In this document: piece after piece, positions 41,135-53,151 of the stretch
Numbering within the stretch: the stretch's first letter is position 1
Layout of the letters: every line of letters starts with the position of its first letter
Origin: Petunia secreta
Taxonomy: Eukaryota; Streptophyta; Magnoliopsida; Solanales; Solanaceae
Assembly: GCA_029990175.1 (NCBI GenBank)
Contig: JARKIP010000005.1
Location: 30,513,501 to 30,577,500 of the forward strand
DNA length: 64,000 nt
Direction: 5' to 3'
Position numbers and translations under genes: made by a program
The notes under the pieces: model-generated
The model's database searches: none
Seen by the model: the letters and a program-made list of their open reading frames with translations, nothing else
Told to the model about the DNA's origin: nothing

Positions 41135-41976
41135 TGATGAGACCCAAACCCCCTCAAGACCATTCACGCGTAGTCAAGCTAAGGAGATCCAAGGAGTGCA
41201 CATACACTTGGTGAGGAAGGGCCTTGAAGAAGGAAGCGATTGGAAGCCGTTCCGGGTGCTCAAGCTAGGCCTCACGCCTAAGGAAGAAGAGAACCCAGCA
41301 GAGCTAGGCGCCCCGCCTACCCCAGGCGCCCCGCCTGGGGAGCTCACTGCCTAAGGCCCAAAAAAGGCACCAGGCGCCCCACCTGGCTAGGCGCCCAGCC
41401 TAGCTGAAGGCCAAGCCAGGCGCCCCGCCTAGCTTCAGGCGCCCAGCCTAGCTGAAGGCCAAGCCAGGCGCCCCGCCTAGATCTAGGCGCCCAGCCTAGC
41501 TTCAGCATGAACCAGGCGCCCCTCCCAGCCCAGGCGCCCCACCTAGCTGTTGAACTTATGTTTCTTTTACTATTTTGCCCTACGTGGCTTATTTGATGAA
41601 CCTTATTAGTAAGGGTACTTAAGTCTTCATGTAAGCTTGGGAAAACACTATAAATACCCAAGCCTAGTTTATTTTACACTTAGCTTATTATTGATATTGA
41701 TGAATGTTGAACATTGAACATGAGCATGGCTCTTGGTATTGAATGAAATCCTTTGATCTTGGACTTGTATGTCTTCTAGCGGATCTAGATGAATACTCTT
41801 CCTCTCCGACCATTCTACTTGCGTGCTCGCGTTAGCTCGAGGGTAGTTGCATAGCGTAGGTGTTCTTGTCCTTCTCCCGGGGTGTAACGGAACAAGTTCT
41901 CCGTTGCTACTTGGGATTAGAGATCGAGTTACGTCTCGTTCTTATCTTTTACTTTTTCCGCGTTTGATTCTCATCA
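41135..41976 (+). repeat. E10 5' LTR (842 bp)
   Basis: TGATGAGACCC...GATTCTCATCA. AGGCG-CCC-CGCCT palindromes with degenerate members cover about 41299-41560; TATAAA at 41649-41654. The start of U3 still reads like the polyprotein tail (RPFTRSQAKEIQ), as expected of a duplicated LTR. Confidence 0.95.
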
Positions 41977-43212
41977 GTTTGGTATCAGAGCAAGGCTCGG
42001 GTTTTGTTTCTACAAACCCCCGACCCTTGATTCTTCGTGCCTAGTATCTTCTTTTAGTTTCTTGTTGTTGAAGTTATTAGAAAGGAGAAAATTACAAAAA
42101 AATTGAAAAATTGAAAAATACAAAAATTTGGTGTTACTTGTTGATTTGGATGATTTGTGATATGGGTGTTATGGATTCTTGATCGTGATTGAATTCCCGT
42201 TGCTTAGGTATCAAATTTGTTTGGATTGGTGAAGTTTGAAAAATTGAAACCCCAAAACCCCTTAAACCCTTGAAGAACTTGTTCTTGATGAATTTTGGCT
42301 TGATTCTTGGGTTGGATTGATGTTGATTGGAAACTTGTTATTGGGGATTGATCTTCGTTGAGAAACAAACAATTCGGTACCAATTTTGTGGGATTTGAAC
42401 ATGTATAACACCTTCTTTGATGAATCACAATCCATTTTGAAACCCTTTTGATAAACCCTTGTGTTCTTGAGTTCTTGAGATTGAATCCTGATTTGATTGA
42501 TTGTTTGATTGAAATTTTGATTGGGTTTTGTTAAGGAAGATCAAACACAACTTTGGGTATCATTGGATTGTGAAAACAAGTTGAAAACATCGGATTTGAG
42601 GCTTGAAAATCGAGTTTGGAACGAGTTGGGAAAAGCTTCAGGCTAGGCGCCCCGCCTAAGCCAGGCGCCCCGCCTGACTTGGCTACTGCCTAAGTCCCAG
42701 GCGCCCCGCCTAGACCCAGGCGCCCCGCCTGGTACACAGCACAACCCAGGCGCCCCACCTGAGTTTCAGGCGCCCCTCCTGAGTGCTGAATGCATTGTTT
42801 CGGGTAGATTTTCGTAGGTATTTTCCTTTGTTTGATAACATAACATCTAGTTAGTACTAATTTGAGTAACCGATCTACTTGAATAGTGCTAACCCTTTGA
42901 TTGCTCTTAGGTGATTCGTGCCTAGCAAGGAGAGTAGAATTCTAAGGAAAAGCGTAGAATCTTTTGACTCAAGTCCTTCACTTCAAAGTGCCTAGCGTTC
43001 ATTGAGTCCCATTAACTCCACTCACCCCGGAGTGTGCGTGACTCGTGAATAGTGTAGTTGAGTTGAGGAGTTGCTAATCATCTACGTGAAGCTTTGGGAC
43101 TACAAGTTGAGTGAAATATCCACCGCCACCCAAAGAGTGATCCGAGTGAACACAAGTGAGGGAGCGAGTGAGGTGTTTTAACTAACTCTTGTTTTCTTTG
43201 TTTGTAGGTACA
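41977..43212 (+). promoter_or_regulatory. E10 5' leader
   Basis: Primer site TGGTATCAGAGC at 41980-41991. Stem-loop-like units at 42178-42211 (CCCGTTG...GGTATC) and 42340-42380 (GGGGATTG...GGTACC). AGGCGCCCCGCCT cluster at 42640-42780. CGTGCCTAGCAAGGAGAGTA near 42915, GAGGGAGCGAGTGAG near 43159, and TTTGTAG/GTAC next to the ATG. Confidence 0.8.
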
Positions 43213-46200
43213 ATGGCCAACGAAGGTCAAGATTTTATAAAGGAGGCCTTGGCTAGCCTTCTTGCCAAGATGGATGTCATGACTCAACGGATTGAGTCAC
43301 TTGAAAAGGGTGCCTCAAGCACCCAAGGTGAACATGGGACCCCGAGTGTCCCAATTGAACATGGGACCCCGAGTGTCCCAATTGAAAAGGGGACCCCGAG
43401 TGTCCAAATTGAGGCCGGTGAAGGCTCAAGTAGCCCTACCTTTACCCCGGAGCAAGTTGTTGAATTGCTCAATCAACAACGGGTAAAGGAGGATCGAGAG
43501 AGACTTGAACGAACGGGCATTCCCCGTATCTTAGACAATCCTCCAAGAAACTTTCACTACCAAGACCCGTCCGAAATGTGCAACCTCTTGAGCAAGTTGT
43601 TGAGGCTCAAGAAGGGGAAGAAGTTGATTATGATGACAATGTGTATGGGTATGATGATCACTTTCAACCAAGGCGAGCTATGAATTGGGGTCGAAATGTG
43701 GATCGGGGTAGAGGCCGAGGTCGAGGGCCACCCTTAGGATATGGAGGGAGGAATGTTAGAAGGGACCATGTTGCTTATGATGATCACTATGGGGGCCAAC
43801 CGGAGCCATTCCAAGGGGGTCGTGATAACAACAACAATCTTAATAGTGTGAAGCTCACTATTCCTTCTTTCAAAGGAAGTAGTGACCCGGTGGAGTACAT
43901 TGGTTGGAAATTGGCTATGGAGCGTATCTTTGACACCAATGATATGCCCGATGTGAAGAAGACCAAGTATGCAATATCCTCCTTTGAATCTTTTGCTTCT
44001 ACTTGGTGGGAGTCGGTGAAGAGGAATAGAAGGAGGACGGGTATGGCTATTAATCTTACTTGGGAAGAGTTGATCCGTGTGATGGATGAGAAGTACTTGA
44101 CTAATCAATACCGGGTTGAACAACAAAGGCGTCTATATGATTTGAAGCAAGGGTACAAATCGGTTGGTGAATATTTCAATGAATTTGAGCAAATCCGAAT
44201 GATCCTTGACTTGGATGATGAAGACAATGAGACGGCCATGATCCGTTTCAAAGGGGGCTTGAACCGAGGCATAGCTTCACAATTGAAGTTCCACAAATAT
44301 GATGATCATTACAAGCTATGTGAAGATGCGGTTGAGGCCGAGAAATGGCTCAAGGAGGAGAAATCCCTTCGCTACAAGAGTAGCACTACTACTCCAACAA
44401 GCAAACTAAAGGATTGGAAGCCTCCTACTACAAACGCAAGGTTCCCAAGTGCAAGTGGGACGAGTGGTGCAAATGCTACCAAGGATGTGAAGAAGCCGTT
44501 TGAGAAGAACACACCTAATGTGGGAGGTAACTCTAAAACTCAACTACATGCTCCTACTTCTTCTTCAATACAATGCCACAAGTGCAAGGGGTATGGTCAC
44601 TTTGCTAGGGAATGTCCTACAAAGAGGACCATGATTGTTGTTGGTAATGAAGCATATGAGAAAGAGAGTGAATCGGAGGATGAGGGAGTAGAGGGAGTAG
44701 AGGGAGATGAGGGAGTAGAGGAGAATGATTTGCTTGATGATACGATGGAGGAGGAGGATCCTCATACTTTCTTGGTTGTGAGACGGAGCCTAGGAGCTAT
44801 GATTGTGGAAGATAGTGAAACCTTGCAAAGGGAAAATCTTTTCCATGCTAGGTGCCGGGTCAAAGATGTTGTTTGCTCTATGATAATTGATTCCGGAAGT
44901 TGTGCAAATGTAGTGAGTCAATCACTAGTGGCTCAATTGAAGTTAACTACCATGAAGCATCCTAAACCTTACCGGTTACAATGGCTTAGTGAATGTGGAG
45001 AGCTTAAAGTGATGAAACAAGCCATGATCAAGTTTAGAATGGGTAGTTATGTGGATGAGCATTTGTTTGATGTTGTGCCTATGCAAGCATGCCACCTACT
45101 CTTAGGGAGGCCATGGCAATTCGATAGGCAAGTGGTGCATGATGGTCGTGTCAACACTTACACGGTCAAACATGAAGGGAAGAGATTTGTGCTTAAACCT
45201 CTCACTCCTAAGCAAGTGAGTGATGACTACAAGAAAATGAAGGAGTTGAGGGAGGTGGCAAAGGCTAAGTCGATCATTGAGACTAGCCCTTTGTCCAAAA
45301 GTATGGTGGCAATCCCACCTACTTCATCTACCGGAGGCATGTGTGCCATGATGCAACCGGGCGAGCTCTTCAAAGGTAATGATGGCACCAAGTTTCTTCT
45401 ATGCCTAGTGCACAAAGGTATGATCCTTAACTCTAATTGTGATTTTTCTTCTAGCCCTATGCCTAGTGCTTTGAAAACTGTCTTGGAAGACTTTGGGGAC
45501 ATGTTCCCGGATGAGATGCCCGATGGCTTACCTCCCTTGCGAGGTATTGAACATCAAATTGACTTTATTCCGGGCTCTCAAATCCCGAACAAGCCGGCCT
45601 ATAGGAGCAATCCCGAGGATACAAGGGAGTTGCAAAAACAAGTTGATGACTTGCTTTCCAAAGGCTTGGTAAGGGAGAGTTTGAGTCCTTGTGCCGTACC
45701 GGTCATTCTTGTCCCAAAGAAAGACGGCACTTGGAGAATGTGCGTAGATTGCCGAGCCGTGAATAAGATAACGGTCAAGTACCGTCACCCTATTCCACGG
45801 CTTGATGATATGTTGGATGAATTGAGTGGGTCGTGTGTCTTTTCCAAAATCGACCTTAGGTCCGGTTACCATCAAATCCGGATGAAACCCGGGGATGAAT
45901 GGAAAACCGCATTCAAGACCAAGTTTGGTCTCTATGAATGGTTGGTAATGCCCTTCGGGCTTTCCAACGCACCTAGCACCTTCATGCGACTCATGAATCA
46001 TGTTTTGAAGTCTTTTATCAACAAGTTTGTTGTTGTCTATTTTGATGATATCTTGATCTATAGTAAGACAATGGATGAACATGTTGACCACCTTAGGCAA
46101 GTGCTTGATGCTTTGAGAGCCGAAAAGCTCTATGCTAATTTCAAAAAGTGTGCCTTTGGTGTGGATAAGGTTGTCTTTCTTGGGTTTGTTGTGAGTGCCC

Positions 46201-48347
46201 AAGGAGTGGAGGTGGATGAGTCTAAGGTAGAGGCCATACGTGATTGGCCTACTCCTACTACCGTGACTCAAGTGAGGAGCTTTCATGGTCTCGCAAGCTT
46301 TTATAGGCGATTTGTGAGAGACTTTAGCTCCATTGCCGCTCCACTCACCGAATTGGTGAAGAAAGACCAACCGTTTGTTTGGGGAGAGCCTCAAGAGAAG
46401 GCCTTCCATGAATTGAAAAGTAGGTTGAGTACCGCCCCTCTATTGCAATTGCCCGACTTCGGAAAGGCATTTGAGGTTGAGTGTGATGCCTCGGGGGTGG
46501 GAATTGGTGGTGTATTGATGCAAGATAGCAAACCCATCGCCTACTTTAGTGAAAAGTTGAAAGGGGCCTCCTTGAATTATTCGACATATGACAAGGAGTT
46601 GTATGCCCTTGTGAGGGCCCTTGCTCATTGGCAACACTATCTTTGGCCTCGTGAGTTTGTAATCAAGAGTGACCATGAGTCACTCAAGCATTTGAGAGGC
46701 CAAGAGAAGCTCAATAAGAGACATGCCAAGTGGGTTGAATTCATTGAGTCCTTTCCCTATGTGATCCAATATAAGAAAGGGAAGGACAATGTTGTGGCGG
46801 ACGCACTTTCGAGAAAGTTTGCTCTAGCCACCACTCTCACCTCTAAGCTCATGGGTTTTGAGAGCATTAAATTGATGTATGCTCATGACCCGAAGCTAAA
46901 GAGTGTCCTTGACGCTCTAGAGAAGGGGGAGAGAGTTGAAAAATACCAATGGGTTAATGGTTATATCTTCAAAAATGGTAGAGTGTGCATTCCGGAGTCC
47001 TCTTGGAGGGAGTTGCTTGTGCAAGAGGCACATTGCGGGGGACTCATGGGACATTTTGGCACAAGAAAGACTTTGGCTATTCTTAAAGAACAATTTCATT
47101 GGCCAAAGATGGGGGTGCAAGTGGAAAAGTTTTGCAACAATTGCCTTGAGTGCAAGCGTGCTAAATCCAAAGCCCACCCCCACGGGTTGTATACCCCTCT
47201 CCCCGTACCTACTAGTCCATGGTTGGATATCTCAATGGATTTTGTGATGGGATTACCAAGGACTAGAGGGGGCCATGATAGCATTTTTGTTGTTGTGGAT
47301 AGGTTCTCAAAGATGGCTCACTTCATTCCATGCAAGAAATGCGATGATGCCCAACATGTAGCTTCCTTGTTTGTTGAAAATGTTTTGAAGTTACATGGTG
47401 TGCCTCAAACTATAGTGAGTGATAGGGACACTAAGTTCCTAAGCCATTTTTGGCGAAGTTTATGGGGTGCTTTAGGCACCAAGCTCTTGTTCTCCACGTC
47501 CCACCACCCACAAACCGATGGGCAAACGGAAGTGGTAAACCGAACCTTGGGTGCTCTTCTTAGAGCCATGACCCGGGGTAAGGCCGGGACTTGGATTGAT
47601 CGATTACCTCTTATGGAGTTTGCCTATAATCGAACCGTGCATAGAATGATTGGCATGACTCCATTCGAGTGTGTTTATGGTTTTAACCCCTTGATTCCCC
47701 TTGATCTAACCCCTTTGCCAAGGGAAATGGTTGTTAATTTTGAAGGTAAAGCTAGAGCAAAGGCAATGATGGAACTCCACGCAAAGGCGAAGAAGAATTT
47801 GGAGGAAGCCTATGCTAAGGTTGCTTCCAAGAAAAACAAGGGACGCAAGAAGGTGGAACTCAAGAAGGGTGACTATGTGTGGGTGCACTTCCGGAAAGAA
47901 AGGTTTCCAAACCTTAGAAAAGGGAAGTTAGCACCCCGTGGCGATGGCCCATTCCAAGTGCTTTCAAAGATAAACAACAACGCCTATGTGGTCGACTTGC
48001 CAAGTGAGTATCAAGTTTCTAATACTTTTAATGTTTGTGACTTGGTTCCTTTGGATGTAGGTGATGGTGAGTTCGTGGGTGATGATGCCTCAATTTCGAG
48101 GACGAAATCTTCTCAAGAAGGGGAGGATGATGAGACCCAAACCCCCTCAAGACCATTCACGCGTAGTCAAGCTAAGGAGATCCAAGGAGTGCACATACAC
48201 TTGGTGAGGAAGGGCCTTGAAGAAGGAAGCGATTGGAAGCCGTTCCGGGTGCTCAAGCTAGGCCTCACGCCTAAGGAAGAAGAGAACCCAGCAGAGCTAG
48301 GCGCCCCGCCTACCCCAGGCGCCCCGCCTGGGGAGCTCACTGCCTAA
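43213..48347 (+). pseudogene. gag-pol of E10, single-base gag frameshift near 43555
   Basis: The ATG at 43213 (MANEGQDF) opens gag in one frame; after about 114 codons the homologous sequence continues in another frame through to 48347. E1 has ttccac where E10 has ttcac, so one C is lost at about 43555. Everything after it is open: RGRGRGRG, CCHC knuckle near 44575-44616, retropepsin D-S-G near 44890, reverse transcriptase YFDDILIYS near 46040, RNase H near 46475, integrase H-H-C-C near 47025-47155, D-D-E near 47233, 47424 and 47527, GPF near 47945. The last 73 codons lie in the 3' LTR and end in the palindrome-encoded APPTPGAPPGEL. Confidence 0.9.
48115..48127 (+). promoter_or_regulatory. 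E10 polypurine tract
   Basis: AAGAAGGGGAGGA directly before TGATGAGACCC of the 3' LTR. Confidence 0.9.
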
Positions 48348-48987
48348 GGCCTAAAAAAGGCACCAGGCGCCCCACCTGGCTAGGCGCCCAGCCTAGCTGA
48401 AGGCCAAGCCAGGCGCCCCGCCTAGCTTCAGGCGCCCAGCCTAGCTGAAGGCCAAGCCAGGCGCCCCGCCTAGATCTAGGCGCCCAGCCTAGCTTCAGCA
48501 TGAACCAGGCGCCCCTCCCAGCCCAGGCGCCCCTCCCAGCCCAGGCGCCCCACCTAGCTGTTGAACTTATGTTTCTTTTACTATTTTGCCCTACGTGGCT
48601 TATTTGATGAACCTTATTAGTAAGGGTACTTAAGTCTTCATGTAAGCTTGGGAAAACACTATAAATACCCAAGCCTAGTTTATTTTACACTTAGCTTATT
48701 ATTGATATTGATGAATGTTGAACATTGAACATGAGCATGGCTCTTGGTATTGAATGAAATCCTTTGATCTTGGACTTGTATGTCTTCTAGCGGATCTAGA
48801 TGAATACTCTTCCTCTCCGACCATTCTACTTGCGTGCTCGCGTTAGCTCGAGGGTAGTTGCATAGCGTAGGTGTTCTTGTCCTTCTCCCGGGGTGTAACG
48901 GAACAAGTTCTCCGTTGCTACTTGGGATTAGAGATCGAGTTACGTCTCGTTCTTATCTTTTACTTTTTCCGCGTTTGATTCTCATCA
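48128..48987 (+). repeat. E10 3' LTR (860 bp)
   Basis: As the 5' LTR but with an extra CAGGCGCCCCTCCCAGCC unit in the palindrome cluster (near 48510-48545). The 18-bp length difference is fully explained by this one duplication. TATAAA at 48660-48665. Followed by ATGTC and the E9 leader. Confidence 0.95.
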
Positions 48988-49965
48988 ATGTCCAAGTTAA
49001 AGTTCGGAGTGGAATTAATGAGACTCGATGTACGGACGGCTATCTAAAGTGCGCACTTGAGGCCAAAAGGAGTTCTACGACTCTTCTTTGAATTCTAATC
49101 TCCTCTACGCACGAATACCTAATACGCTAAAGGATTAGTGTCTTTCAAGTAGGCCAATTACCTTCAAAACACTAACCAAGAGGTATGGTAGAAAACGGGA
49201 CACAAAAGATTTGACTCGAATCGGCACCAAACGGATTTGGAATCGGATGAAATTTTATTTGTGATCTACAAACTCATCATATTTAATGTTCCAATTGGAG
49301 TCATGATGTTTGGAAACTGTTCGGAAGCCGTTGCGAACATTCTGTCCCAAAACTGGAATTCTGAAATTTTTTGTTCTTCGCTATCGCGACCAGACGCGCG
49401 CGATCGCGAAGGGTTAATTTTTCAAAAAATAATTTTGTTCTTCGCTATCGCGAAATTGCTCTTCGCGATCGCGAAGGGTTAATTTCTGCGATTTCACAGC
49501 AGCTCAAAAACGGGTTTTTTTGGCGATTTTGGCCAAAACTTTGGCTCGATATCAACCCGAAACACAAAACCAACGATACCCAAAGGTGTATACAACTAAT
49601 ATCATCAATCCCCAATAGTTTTTCAACCCCAAACAACAACAACAAGCTTCGATTCGAGATTGAAGCGTTTTCAAGAATTTTCAAACTTTTGGATTTTGAT
49701 TTTCAAAATTTTTGAATCGTAACACCAAAACACGAGATATGGGTATCAAAACGACGGGAATACAACAAGGAACAAACCCCACTACTTTTTAACACTCGGG
49801 GATTCGTATCCAACCCGCTCCACCAATTTTTTTCAACTTTTCTAGTTTTTCAATTTTTTTTTTGTTTTTCTTCACTTTTCAAGAACAAACAACACAATCA
49901 CAACAACGACAAGAACAAGACCGAGGATTCGTAAGAACGAAGCCTAGCCATGCTCTGATACCAAC
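48988..49965 (-). promoter_or_regulatory. E9 leader, PBS-proximal part
   Basis: Primer site at 49963-49952 (minus strand), two bases inside the LTR. GGGG.TTGTTC...TTCCCG...TTTGATACC near 49780-49740. GCGATCGC/GCGATAGCG palindromes at 49378-49478, then the GGACAGAATGTTCGCAACGG block homologous to E6 and E2/E4. The rest of the leader is beyond E10. Confidence 0.78.
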
Positions 49966-50762
49966 TGATAAGGGGCAAAACACGCGGAAGCAATAATCTA
50001 TACGAGCGGAAGCAAATAATAAAGATAACAAGAAATCGAGACTAGGAAGGCAAGAAATTAGAAGAAAGAATCGAATTCAATTTACTAACGTTAATTGAAT
50101 TCAAAAGGGAGAAGGGAAACTCGAACCTCACAATGGAATCAAACTAGGTGTCGATCTCCATAGGTTCCAAGTCGAGACATACACGAGCCTCGGGCTCAAA
50201 CAAGAAGGGCTCGGCCTCTTCAATGTTCTCTCTCAATTCTATCTTCTAAAACAATGACTAACTAATGAAAATGAAAAGCTAATATGCTATATATACATTT
50301 ACATTGGATATTGGACAAAAATGGCCCTGAAGCTGATTCTGCCTCGCTGCTCAATACCTCTTCATCGCGATCGCGCTAAGGATACACGCGATCGCGCAGG
50401 CACCCTTTCACATCATCGCGATCGCGCCAAAGGCTCGCGATCGCGCAGGTTCCAGCATTCCTCAGCCACGCCTTTGCGCTCATTGGGGCGCTGTCGCGCA
50501 GGCCAATGCAAAACTCTTCGCGATCGCGTGAGAAGCTGTCGCGATCGCGAAGAACAAAAGTTCTTCCTTAGGCAGTGAGCTCCCAGTTTGCTCCCCTGTT
50601 TTGCCCTGTTCTGGGCTGCTCAGTTTCCTGCCTTGTTTCCCTCCGTCCTTGGCGCTCCAATGCACGATCTTCAAGATGTTTCCGGAGGCCTTGACCCGTA
50701 TCCGTTGTGCTCTCGAGCTTGGCTTTTGATGGTTGTCGTTTAGGCCATTTTGCCCCGCATCA
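49966..50762 (-). repeat. E9 5' LTR (797 bp)
   Basis: Matches 37216-38012 with one visible substitution. Its outer end gcatca is followed by GTTAC and E8 gag. Confidence 0.94.
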
Positions 50763-51142
50763 GTTACAGCATTAAGGTCTCTTCGGATCCTTGGAAGTGG
50801 TACCCTCTCTCCTCGGGGAATGCCCAAGTTTTGGTTTCCAACTTGGGGATTGCCCAAGTTTGGTTGTGCTTGGGGATTGCCCAAGTTAAGCTCTCTTCGA
50901 ATTGCTTCACTCGTCAAGTGATGTTGTCGAAGAAGCTCAGCATACAGCTCAGGTTTCATCGGAGTGGATTCACTCGTTCCGGCGCCGGACCCATTTTTGG
51001 TCACGGACGCACTTCCCTGCTCGAGGTTAGCTACTCGAGCACTCACTCCTCTTACTTCGGCACTGATGCCTTGGATCGCAGCCATGAGATCGGCTAACGA
51101 CACCTCGGGCTTTTCAATGCCCTTGCCTTCGTTTCCAGCCAT
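50763..51142 (-). pseudogene. gag N-terminus of E8 (part 1, split by E9)
   Basis: ATG at 51142 (MAGNEGKGIEKPEV) reads 126 codons of gag with LADLMAAIQGISAEV, tandem LGNPQ repeats and PRIRRDLNAVT, then meets the E9 LTR. The frame continues at 37210 with EEVNEEEFPEDEYE once the duplicated GTTAC is counted once. The LGNPQ motif also occurs in E2/E4 gag, which links these families. Confidence 0.88.
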
Positions 51143-52365
51143 GGTACCTGCACAAGTCAAAGATCAAACAAATGTTAGGGTTAGAAATCACCTCACACTC
51201 TCCCTCACCTTTGATGGGTGGCGCTCGGGTCCACTCAATTTATGGGTTCGGTTTTTGATCACTCAGGGACTTGTTAACAGTGGCTCGTCCAATTGATCGG
51301 TCCTCTAAGATCCTTCAAGTTCAACAATAGTCACTGCCTCCTCGGGAAGAGTGAAGTGATGTTCGACTCGATGGAACGGATGCTTTTTAACTGAGCTCGG
51401 GGAGTCAAAAGAAATTCTACGATAGTTTGGACTTCGGTCACCCCTTCGCACGAGTTCCTATCAGCTCAAATGAGTTGGTACGACCTTGAGTAGGACAATT
51501 ACTCAAAAGATCCACCAACCAGAATTTTGACACGAAAGAAAGTGAAAACCTAGGAGAATCTACCCTTTTGATTCCCTTGTGGAATCTTCTTCGATCACAC
51601 CCACTTCTGTCCGTACAAAAGTGGTCCCTCCTCGGTACGGATAGGGTTTTACCTTATCCACTTTCCTTTTTCAGCCGACAAATTTCACCTGGGCTTTGAT
51701 GTTAAAATTTTAACCCCTTTCTTCTTCAATGGAACAGTGACCGTGCTCCGGCGTACGGACGCAACAACTTCGGTTCACTGACCACGAAATTCAACAGATC
51801 TGAGTTGCTTCTTTCAACTCCGGTTCCAAACAACAACGGAGGAAATCAAACGAAGTTCTTCGAGCTAAGATCCAGCTCGTTCGAGTCGTACACTGTTACG
51901 ATTTGTAACAAGTTTCCGGCGTACGGACTTCGAATTAAACCCAGAACTTCGATTCTTAAGCAACAAACAAACCCAAATCACTCAAGAACCACCACTCTTC
52001 ACCGGTTTCTTCCAAACACAGTGGGGTTCGAGTTCAGTCACCATTAAAGCTCAAAACAGTCCAAAAATTCACCAAGAAACCCTAGTCACGAAATCAGTAC
52101 GTCGGGTATTCGTTGGAATCAGAACTCGATGGTGAACAAGAATCCAAGATTGTTTTTCCCAAACAACCAACAATCAAACACAATTTTTGAATTTTCTTTT
52201 AACACTTTTTTTTTTTTTTTTTAATAAAATAACAACACCAACAGTAACAAAACCAAATCAAGAACACGAAACGGAAAACAGAGACACAATAGCACGAAAA
52301 TAAAGATAACGTGAACAGGATTTGGGGTTGTAGAAACAAGCCCAAACCGTGCTCTGATACCAAGA
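51143..52365 (-). promoter_or_regulatory. E8 5' leader
   Basis: Primer site at 52362-52351 (minus strand), three bases inside the LTR. Instead of the palindromes of other families there are repeated GTCCGTAC/GTACGGAC words (51609-51616, 51753-51760, 51921-51928), two of them inside a 13-base CCGGCGTACGGAC (51748-51760, 51916-51928). A long T-run lies at about 52206-52222 in the plus text. No coding ORF seen. Confidence 0.75.
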
Positions 52366-53151
52366 TGGTGCAATGCAATTCCCGAAGGGAAGCTTAGCAC
52401 AAACGCGGAACAAGAACAATTAAAGAAGAAGATAAAAGCAAGACAAAACTTGCTTCTTTCGAAAGAACAGAGGGGAACCTGTCCCTAAGCTCGATCAAAA
52501 GGGAGACAAGAATCACCCTAACTATGCAACAATCCTCAAGAGAACATTGCCTCTTGCAAACTGAATGATCAAGAGGAATGTTCAATCGGACTAACCGAAA
52601 GCCACAAGTCCTTTAAAGCCCTCACCGGGGTTTGGCTCACGACGGAGACAAGAAGAAATGTGCTCGGCACTTTCATTCAATTCAATATCCAAAAACAACT
52701 ACTTGTACAATGTAAGGACTAAGGTTTATATAGGAAATACTAAGGGTAAACTAGTAAATAGGTCACAGTCGACCAATGAAAATAAGCCACGCAGGGCTGA
52801 GTTAAAAATGTGCTCGGCTACCTTGACTTCGGTAAGCCTGGCTTCGGTTCTCTATTGCCTGCTCGAGCACATTTGTCATCGGGCGCTGACTATGTGTTCG
52901 GTTCTGCGCTGCCCGGGGCCAAGAGCTGCTGTTCGGGAACTTTATCCTCGGGCTCAAACTTGAAGATGTAGCCCTTGGTTTCATCACTTTGCAATTCCTC
53001 TTCCGAACACATGCTTCTTCCCGACATAGCCAGCTGAATGTGCATGTCATGGAGCAGCTTAGCTTGGCTTCGAGTAATTGGCCTCCTCGGTTCATCACTC
53101 ACTGCCTTCGGTTGAGGTGTCCTCGGTTGATCAGCACTTTGGGCTGCATCA
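52366..53151 (-). repeat. E8 5' LTR (786 bp)
   Basis: Same length as the 3' LTR, with two visible differences (ctcggcac against ctcgacac; atcactcac against atcagtcac). The outer end is followed by ATCAC and E7 integrase. Confidence 0.93.

Larger units (their letters stand above)
41135..48987 (+). mobile_element. E10: complete Ty3/gypsy LTR retrotransposon with gag frameshift
   Basis: 7853 bp, LTRs of 842 and 860 bp, target duplication ATGTC (41130-41134, 48988-48992), primer site and polypurine tract. It is inserted in the E9 leader and is the innermost of a five-level nest. The LTRs differ by an 18-bp tandem duplication and one substitution that I saw, so it is young. A one-base deletion in gag breaks the polyprotein. 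Confidence 0.95.
37216..50762 (-). mobile_element. E9: non-autonomous Ty3-type LTR retrotransposon, complete, carrying E10
   Basis: Two 797-bp LTRs with one visible difference (cttacaatgg at 37375, ctcacaatgg near 50125), target duplication GTTAC (37211-37215, 50763-50767), primer site, polypurine tract and one intact 970-codon ORF. Without E10 it is about 5.7 kb. It inserted in E8 gag. It is closely related to E6. Confidence 0.95.
31976..53151 (-). mobile_element. E8: Ty3/gypsy LTR retrotransposon, complete, carrying E9 and E10
   Basis: Two 786-bp LTRs differing at two positions that I saw, target duplication ATCAC (31971-31975, 53152-53156), primer site, polypurine tract, and a gag-pol broken only by E9. 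Without E9 it is about 7.6 kb. It inserted in E7 integrase at the SD/RD codons, so the duplicated bases include the codon of a catalytic Asp. Coding sequence and leader are unusually rich in TCG/CGA triplets compared with the other families. Confidence 0.95.

Noticed and set aside
43540..43580. Programmed frameshift in E10 gag
   Set aside because: E1 carries one more C at the same place and reads through in one frame, so this is a deletion.
52200..52225. Long T-run as the tail of a SINE or LINE
   Set aside because: It lies within the E8 leader near its primer site and has no target duplication around it.
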